64,000 bases of DNA from Actinacidiphila oryziradicis. Lineage in GTDB: Bacteria > Actinomycetota > Actinomycetes > Streptomycetales > Streptomycetaceae. The position numbers were made by a program, and so were the translations under genes. The notes under the pieces are model-generated. The model was not told the DNA's origin and made no database searches. It saw only the letters and a list, made by a program, of their open reading frames with translations. Each line of letters opens with the position of its first letter. The stretch's first letter is position 1. Shown in pieces: positions 59,242 through 64,000 of this stretch. The stretch covers positions 62,001-126,000 of the forward strand of contig NZ_SUMC01000016.1 in the NCBI RefSeq assembly GCF_005047355.1. The letters are read 5' to 3'.

Positions 59242-59282
59242 GGAGCCATGCTGCCCGACAGCCCGCCGATACACTCGTTGGC

Positions 59283-60131
59283 ATGTCTGTCCTGGTACCC
59301 GGCAAGCTCTCGCCCCCCCGCCCCGTCCCCGCGTCGATCCCGCGTCCCGAGTACGTGGGGAAGCCCGCGCCGACGCCGTACACAGGCCCGGAGGTGCAGA
59401 GCGCGGAGATCATCGAGAAGATGCGGATCGCGTCGCGGATCGCCGCCCGGGCGATGGAGGAGGCGGCGAAGCACATAGCGCCGGGCGTGACGACGGACGA
59501 GTTGGACGCGGTGGCGCACGAGTACATGTGCGACCACCAGGCATACCCGTCGGACCTGGGCTACCGGGGGTTCCCGAAGTCACTGTGCGCGTCGGTCAAT
59601 GAGGTGATCTGCCACGGCATCCCGGACTCGACGGTCCTTCAGGACGGGGACATCGTCAACCTCGATGTGACGGCGTTCATCCACGGGGTGCACGGCGACA
59701 CCAATGCCACGTACTTCGTCGGGGACGTGGACGAGGAGTCGAAACTGCTGGTGGAGCGCACCCGGGAGTCGCTGAACCGGGCGATCAAGGCGGTCAGGCC
59801 GGGCCGGCAGATCAATGTGATCGGCCGGGTGATCGAGTCGTACGCCAAGCGCTTCGACTACGGCGTCGTAAGGGACTTCACCGGGCACGGCATCAATACG
59901 TCGTTCCACTCCGGGCTGATCGTTCCGCACTACGACGACCCTCGCGCGACCACCGCGATCAGGCCCGGGATGACCTTCACCATCGAGCCGATGCTGACCC
60001 TGGGTACGTACGAGTACGAGGTCTGGGAGGACGGCTGGACGGTCGTCACCAAGGACCGTAAGCGCACCGCGCAGTTCGAGCACACGCTTGTGGTGACCCA
60101 CACCGGCGCGGAGATCCTGACGCTTCCTTGA
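59283..60131 (+). CDS. map: Methionine aminopeptidase, type I
   Basis: The protein has 282 residues. A Pro-rich extension of about 40 residues precedes the pita-bread fold. Metal ligands are visible in order: Asp and Asp in VNLDVTAFIHGVHGDTNATY, His in GHGINTSFHSG, Glu in FTIEPMLTLG and Glu in AQFEHTLVVT. The substrate His lies in EVICHGIPD. It removes the first Met from nascent proteins in the cytosol. Streptomyces carry more than one map gene; the extended form here matches the copy near the efe operon. Confidence 0.95.
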   Translation: MSVLVPGKLSPPRPVPASIPRPEYVGKPAPTPYTGPEVQSAEIIEKMRIASRIAARAMEEAAKHIAPGVTTDELDAVAHEYMCDHQAYPSDLGYRGFPKSLCASVNEVICHGIPDSTVLQDGDIVNLDVTAFIHGVHGDTNATYFVGDVDEESKLLVERTRESLNRAIKAVRPGRQINVIGRVIESYAKRFDYGVVRDFTGHGINTSFHSGLIVPHYDDPRATTAIRPGMTFTIEPMLTLGTYEYEVWEDGWTVVTKDRKRTAQFEHTLVVTHTGAEILTLP

Positions 60132-60170
60132 CTATTCCATTACTTTTGCTTGACTAAAATCCGGGCAAAG

Positions 60171-60201
60171 TAAGGTGAGCCTAAGATAAGTTAGGGCAGC
60201 C
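60171..60201. promoter_or_regulatory. DmdR/IdeR-like iron box(es)
   Basis: On the minus strand 60171-60184 reads TTAGGCTCACCTTA, very close to the DmdR consensus TTAGGTTAGGCTCACCTAA. A second, weaker overlapping half (TTAGGGCAGCCTT, 60191-60203) follows. The site lies 76-106 bases upstream of efeO and predicts iron repression of the operon. Confidence 0.85.
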
Positions 60202-60276
60202 TTCCCAAAGGTGATGTCCGCTCGATCTTTTGGCCTGCCTTCTTTCTGAGCTTTCTGAGCCGCCTGGAGTAGACCC

Positions 60277-61428
60277 ATGTCGTCCGTCCGCATGTCAGCT
60301 GTTGCCGCCGCAGGCATGGTGGTCGCGGTCACCGCCGTCACAGGCTGCGCAGAGAAGTCGGAGGGTAAGGGGAGCTCCGGCGCGATCACGGTGACCGCGA
60401 CCGACAGCAAGTGCGAGGTGTCGAAGACCTCCTTCCCTGCCGGGCATGTGCAGCTGGCGGTGCAGAACAAGGGATCCAAGGTCACCGAGGTCTACGTCTA
60501 CACACCGAGCGACAAGATCGTCACCGAGCGGGAGAACATCGGCCCGGGTACCAGGGCGACCGTCACCGCCGAGATCAAGGCGGGCACATACGAGATCGCC
60601 TGCAAGCCCGGCATGAAGGGCGACGGCATCCGGCAGAAGATCACCGCCACCGGCAAGGGCGCGGCCAAGAAGACCGACCCCCGGCTGGACGCCGCGGTGG
60701 CCTCGTACCGCAAATACGCCCAGGAGCAGGCGGACCTGACGATCCCGGCGGTGCAGAAGTTCGCCGACGCGGTCAAGAAGGGCGACGTCGAGGCCGCGAA
60801 GGCGCAGTTCGCCACCTCCCGGATCGGGTGGGAGCGGACCGAACCGGTCGCGGAGTCCTTCGGCGACATCGACCCTAAGACCGACACCCGTGAGGACGGT
60901 CTGGAGGACGGCCAGAAGTGGACCGGTTGGCACCGCCTGGAGAAGGCACTGTGGAAGGACAAGAAGATCGGCTCGGCGGAGAAAACCCTCGCCGATCAGC
61001 TGGTCACCGACCTCAAGGACTGGCAGAAGCGGGTCGGCAAGGCCGACATCACCCCCACCAGCATGGCCAACGGCGCCAAGGAGCTGATGGACGAGGTCGC
61101 CACCGGCAAGGTCACCGGCGAGGAAGACCGCTACAGCCACACCGACCTCTCGGACTTCAAGGCGAATGTCGAGGGCGCCCAGCAGGCGTACGAGCTGCTG
61201 AAGCCGGTCGCCGCCGAGAATGACGCGGCGCTGACCAAGGAGCTCGACAAGCAGTTCACGGCGATCGGCACCCTGCTCGTCCAGTACCGCAAGAGCGGTA
61301 GCTCGTCGGGGGTGGAGTTCGTCTCGTACGACACCGTCGGCAAGGCCGACCGCAAGAAGCTCTCGGACGCGGTGAACTCGCTGGCCGAGCCGCTGTCGCG
61401 GCTGGCCGCCGCAGTGGTCGCGAAGTAG
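60277..61428 (+). CDS. efeO: Iron uptake lipoprotein EfeO
   Basis: The protein has 383 residues. Lipobox VTAVTGC places the lipid Cys at 24. An N-terminal cupredoxin-like domain (about 36-125, KCEVSKTSFPAGHVQLAVQN) is followed by an imelysin/M75 helical domain with the GWHRLEKALW (HxxE) motif near 220. EfeO captures iron outside the membrane for EfeU. First gene of an iron-box-controlled efeO-efeB-efeU operon. Confidence 0.95.
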   Translation: MSSVRMSAVAAAGMVVAVTAVTGCAEKSEGKGSSGAITVTATDSKCEVSKTSFPAGHVQLAVQNKGSKVTEVYVYTPSDKIVTERENIGPGTRATVTAEIKAGTYEIACKPGMKGDGIRQKITATGKGAAKKTDPRLDAAVASYRKYAQEQADLTIPAVQKFADAVKKGDVEAAKAQFATSRIGWERTEPVAESFGDIDPKTDTREDGLEDGQKWTGWHRLEKALWKDKKIGSAEKTLADQLVTDLKDWQKRVGKADITPTSMANGAKELMDEVATGKVTGEEDRYSHTDLSDFKANVEGAQQAYELLKPVAAENDAALTKELDKQFTAIGTLLVQYRKSGSSSGVEFVSYDTVGKADRKKLSDAVNSLAEPLSRLAAAVVAK

Positions 61429-61439
61429 CCGGGTCCGCA

Positions 61440-61510
61440 CCGGCACGGGTTCGTCCTCAATCGCCGGACGGGCCGGACGGGTGGACGGGCCGGACGAGCC
61501 GGAAAAGGGC
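61440..61510. repeat. Intergenic CGCCGGACGGGC motif cluster
   Basis: Between efeO and efeB, CTCAATCGCCGGACGGGC (about 61457-61474) is followed by two further GGCCGGACG units. The same core sits in the loop of the long inverted repeat at 17281. This motif recurs in streptomycete intergenic DNA and may form part of attenuating hairpins. Confidence 0.55.
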
Positions 61511-61544
61511 GCTCCAGGACACAGCGGCAGGAAGGCAGAAGCTC

Positions 61545-62828
61545 ATGGCTGACGAACCCGCGCTCAGCGCGGGCATCGCGTTCGCGCCGGCCGAGGCGAG
61601 CGCGGTGGTAGCCCGCCGGCGAGTCATCGGCTGGGGCGGCGCGGGCGTCGTGCTCGGTGCCACCGCGGGCGGGAGCGCCGTGGCGGCCGTGCGGTCGGAC
61701 AACGGTACGCGGACCGCTGCCGCGGCCGGTGAGGCGGTGGCGTTCCACGGCACGCACCAGGCCGGGATCGTCACACCGGTGCAGGACCGGCTGCACTTCG
61801 CGGCGTTCGACATCACCACCGACGACCGGGACGAGATCGTCCGGCTGCTCAAGGACTGGACGGCGGCGGCCCGGCTGATGGCCGAGGGCAGGCCGGTCGG
61901 CGAGGGCGCGGTCGGCGGACTCGCGGAGGCGCCGCCGGACGACACCGGGGAGGCGCTGGGCCTCCAGCCGTCGCGGCTGACGCTGACGGTGGGCTTCGGG
62001 CCCGGATTGTTCAGCCGGTTGGGACTGAGCCGTCCCGAAGCCCTGGTCGACCTGCCGAAGTTCCCCGGCGACGCGCTCGACACGCGCCGCAGCGGCGGCG
62101 ATCTGTGCGTACAGGCGTGCGCGGACGATCCGCAGGTCGCGGTGCACGCGATCCGCAATCTGGCCCGTATCGGCTTCGGGAAGGTCGCGGTCCGCTGGTC
62201 GCAGCTCGGCTTCGGCAAGACGTCCTCGACAACGCCGGAGGCACAGACCCCGCGCAATCTGATGGGCTTCAAGGACGGCACGCACAATGTCGCCGGTTCC
62301 GACCGGGCCGCGCAGAGCAAGCACGTGTGGGTGGCGCAGAAGGACGGCCCGGCCTGGATGGCCGGCGGGTCGTATCTGGTCGCCCGCCGCATCCGGATGC
62401 ACATCGAGACCTGGGACCGCACCTCGCTCAAGGAGCAGGAGGACGTCTTCGGCCGCACGAAGGGCGAGGGCGCCCCGATCGGCCGGAAGCGCGAGCGGGA
62501 CACCCCGGACTTCAGGGCGATGAAGGCGGACGCGCATGTCCGCCTCGCGCACCCGGACAACAGCGGGGCGACGATCCTGCGCCGGGGCTACTCCTTCACG
62601 GACGGCACCGACGGGCTCGGCAGGCTGGAGGCCGGGCTGTTCTTCCTCGCGTACCAACGTGATGTGCGCTCGGGCTTCATCTCGCTGCAGAAGCAGCTGG
62701 CGAAGCACGACGCGCTCAACGAGTACATCCAGCATGTGGGTTCGGCGGTCTTCGCCGTGCCGCCGGGCGTCAGCGGCAGCGACGACTGGTGGGGCCGGAC
62801 CCTTTTCGAGACCGCTGAAGGAGCGTGA
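61545..62828 (+). CDS. efeB: Dye-decolourising peroxidase / deferrochelatase EfeB
   Basis: The protein has 427 residues. A twin-arginine signal (ARRRVIGWGGAGVVLGA, about 22-38) points to Tat export with cofactor bound. The DyP fold has the distal GFKDGTHN (GxxDG motif, about 244-251), the proximal haem His in AHVRLAHPDNSG and the distal Arg in RRGYSF. It oxidises Fe2+ or extracts iron from haem for uptake. It follows efeO by 116 bases and precedes efeU by 6. Confidence 0.94.
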   Translation: MADEPALSAGIAFAPAEASAVVARRRVIGWGGAGVVLGATAGGSAVAAVRSDNGTRTAAAAGEAVAFHGTHQAGIVTPVQDRLHFAAFDITTDDRDEIVRLLKDWTAAARLMAEGRPVGEGAVGGLAEAPPDDTGEALGLQPSRLTLTVGFGPGLFSRLGLSRPEALVDLPKFPGDALDTRRSGGDLCVQACADDPQVAVHAIRNLARIGFGKVAVRWSQLGFGKTSSTTPEAQTPRNLMGFKDGTHNVAGSDRAAQSKHVWVAQKDGPAWMAGGSYLVARRIRMHIETWDRTSLKEQEDVFGRTKGEGAPIGRKRERDTPDFRAMKADAHVRLAHPDNSGATILRRGYSFTDGTDGLGRLEAGLFFLAYQRDVRSGFISLQKQLAKHDALNEYIQHVGSAVFAVPPGVSGSDDWWGRTLFETAEGA

Positions 62829-62834
62829 TCAAGC

Positions 62835-63815
62835 GTGATCGGCAACTATCTGATCGGCCTGCGCGAGGGGCTGGAGGCCAGCCTGGTCGTCTGCATCCTC
62901 ATCGCCTACCTGGTCAAGTCCGGCCGCAAGGAGAAGCTGCCGCCGGTCTGGGCGGGTGTCGGCCTCGCGGTGGCGCTCAGCCTCGCCTTCGGCGCGGCCC
63001 TGCAGTACGGCTCGTCGACGCTGACCTTCGAGGCCCAGGAAGCGCTCGGCGGCTCACTGTCGATCATCTCGGTGGGCCTGGTGACCTGGATGGTCTTCTG
63101 GATGCGGCGCACCGCGCGGCACCTCAAGGCCGAGCTGCACGGCAAGCTGGACGCCGCGCTGGCACTGGGCACCGGCGCACTGGTGGCGACCGCCTTCCTG
63201 GCGGTGGGCCGCGAGGGGCTGGAGACCTCGCTGTTCATCTGGACGGCGGTACAGGCCACCGACGACGGGGTCCGGCCGCTGGTCGGGGCCGCCCTGGGGC
63301 TGCTGACCGCGGTGCTCCTGGGCTGGCTGTTCTACCGGGGCGCGCTGCGGATCAACCTGGCGAAGTTCTTCACCTGGACCGGCGCGATGCTGGTCGTCGT
63401 GGCGGCCGGCGTGCTCGCGTACGGCGTCCACGATCTCCAGGAGGCCGGCTGGGTGCCGGGGCTCGGCAGCCGGGCCTTCGACATCAGCACGACGATTCCC
63501 CCGGACAGCTGGTACGGCACGCTCCTCAAGGGCGTTTTCAACTTCCAGCCGGACCCGACATGGCTGCAGGTCACGGTCTGGGTGCTCTACCTCGTGCCGA
63601 CGATGTTCCTCTTCCTGGCCCCCGGTAGGGTGGCGGCGCCGACCACCACTCCCACTGCCCCGAAGGAGCCCCAGCCCGATGACTCGCAGGTCCCGGACGC
63701 GCCGGTCGCGCTTGCTGACGGCGGCGGCACTGTTGACGCTGACGGCGGCGACGATGACCGGGTGCGTGACGGTGCACGGGGAGCGGGCGCTCGTACCGGC
63801 GGTGACGAAAGCTGA
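62835..63815 (+). CDS. efeU: Ferrous/ferric iron permease EfeU (FTR1 family)
   Basis: The protein has 326 residues from GTG 62835. Seven membrane segments are visible, with both iron-binding REGLE motifs: LREGLEASLVV in helix 1 and GREGLETSLFI in helix 4. After the last membrane segment near residue 262 comes a 60-residue low-complexity tail rich in Pro, Asp and Gly. The last 137 bases overlap the next gene in another frame, so the tail may be an accidental consequence of a lost stop. It imports iron delivered by EfeO. Confidence 0.93.
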   Translation: MIGNYLIGLREGLEASLVVCILIAYLVKSGRKEKLPPVWAGVGLAVALSLAFGAALQYGSSTLTFEAQEALGGSLSIISVGLVTWMVFWMRRTARHLKAELHGKLDAALALGTGALVATAFLAVGREGLETSLFIWTAVQATDDGVRPLVGAALGLLTAVLLGWLFYRGALRINLAKFFTWTGAMLVVVAAGVLAYGVHDLQEAGWVPGLGSRAFDISTTIPPDSWYGTLLKGVFNFQPDPTWLQVTVWVLYLVPTMFLFLAPGRVAAPTTTPTAPKEPQPDDSQVPDAPVALADGGGTVDADGGDDDRVRDGARGAGARTGGDES

Positions 63816-64000
63816 GGCCGCCAAGACCCTCAGCGATTTCGCCAGGACCAACAACAAGGCCAACCGGGCGTACGACGCGACACTCATCTCCAGCATCGAG
63901 ACCGGCTCCCGGGGCGCCATCGACGAGGCCGGGCTGAAGGCGCACCACGCCGCCTCGCCGGGCGGCAATCCCACCTACACGCCCATCAAGCTGACCGACG
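63679..64000 (+). CDS. Putative lipoprotein, cut by the window end
   Basis: ATG 63679 follows AAGGAG by 10 bases, inside the efeU 3' end in a different frame. The first 107 codons are visible. A basic N-terminus (MTRRSRTRRSRLL) leads to a lipobox TAATMTGC with Cys at 29. Codon use turns clearly streptomycete after the overlap. The visible part (TKAEAAKTLSDFARTNNKAN) matches no family I recognise. It may be linked to the efe operon. Confidence 0.75.
   Translation, partial: MTRRSRTRRSRLLTAAALLTLTAATMTGCVTVHGERALVPAVTKAEAAKTLSDFARTNNKANRAYDATLISSIETGSRGAIDEAGLKAHHAASPGGNPTYTPIKLTD

Overview
This window is chromosomal DNA from a high-GC actinomycete, almost certainly a Streptomyces. The third codon position is nearly always G or C, and GTG and TTG starts are common. 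It holds a MalR-type maltose cluster, GlnE, a GlnA2-like glutamine synthetase, an F420:NADP reductase, DUF397/DUF5753/DUF574 proteins and a DmdR-like iron box. No rRNA, tRNA, CRISPR array, intact insertion sequence or plasmid origin was seen. Two genes are cut by the window ends.

Layout. 1-6 kb: a truncated membrane protein, a DUF6230/DUF6114 pair with a TetR regulator, a small secreted protein and a DUF574 methyltransferase. 6-16.3 kb: a lone XRE/DUF5753 regulator, then the alpha-glucan module: secreted pullulanase, divergent malE-malF-malG-aglA and malR. 16.3-29.3 kb: a PAP2 protein, glnE, a secreted phosphoesterase, an MFS/beta-propeller pair, glnA2, a multicopper oxidase and nadE. 29.5-32.5 kb: a lipoprotein / ECF sigma / anti-sigma operon and panB. 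32.6-39.5 kb: a self-regulated MFS/TetR pair, an endonuclease-fold protein, an MFS gene behind a palindromic operator and a Drr-type ABC exporter. 39.5-42.6 kb: DNA-repair genes (HhH+PHP protein, LigD polymerase domain, Ku). 42.6-50.4 kb: an AfsR-like giant regulator, a DapA-family aldolase, an F420 reductase, a 57-residue membrane protein, a site-2-protease-like protein and an MFS gene.

50.4-57.7 kb is the accessory stretch. It holds a degenerate Doc/Fic-like toxin with an antitoxin-like partner and a four-gene overlapping operon (hydrolase, acyltransferase, histidine kinase, response regulator). About 1.5 kb of mosaic repeats follows: three copies of a streptomycete repeat (two forming an inverted pair), an unusual interlocked palindrome, a copied MFS gene tail, and the scar of a whiJ/abaA-like locus whose divergent ATPase and XRE genes have both lost their 5' halves while DUF397 remains. 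57.7-64 kb returns to core genes: a phosphoribosyltransferase-hydrolase fusion, map and an iron-regulated efeO-efeB-efeU operon ending in a partial lipoprotein gene.

How the genes work together. The pulA-mal-aglA-malR block can debranch alpha-glucans outside the cell, import maltose or maltodextrin and hydrolyse it, under one LacI-type repressor. GlnE and the GlnA2-like protein link to nitrogen or polyamine metabolism. Ku plus the LigD polymerase domain is a minimal end-joining set. EfeOBU is an iron importer under an iron box. The most unusual DNA is the repeat-rich 55.6-57.5 kb segment.
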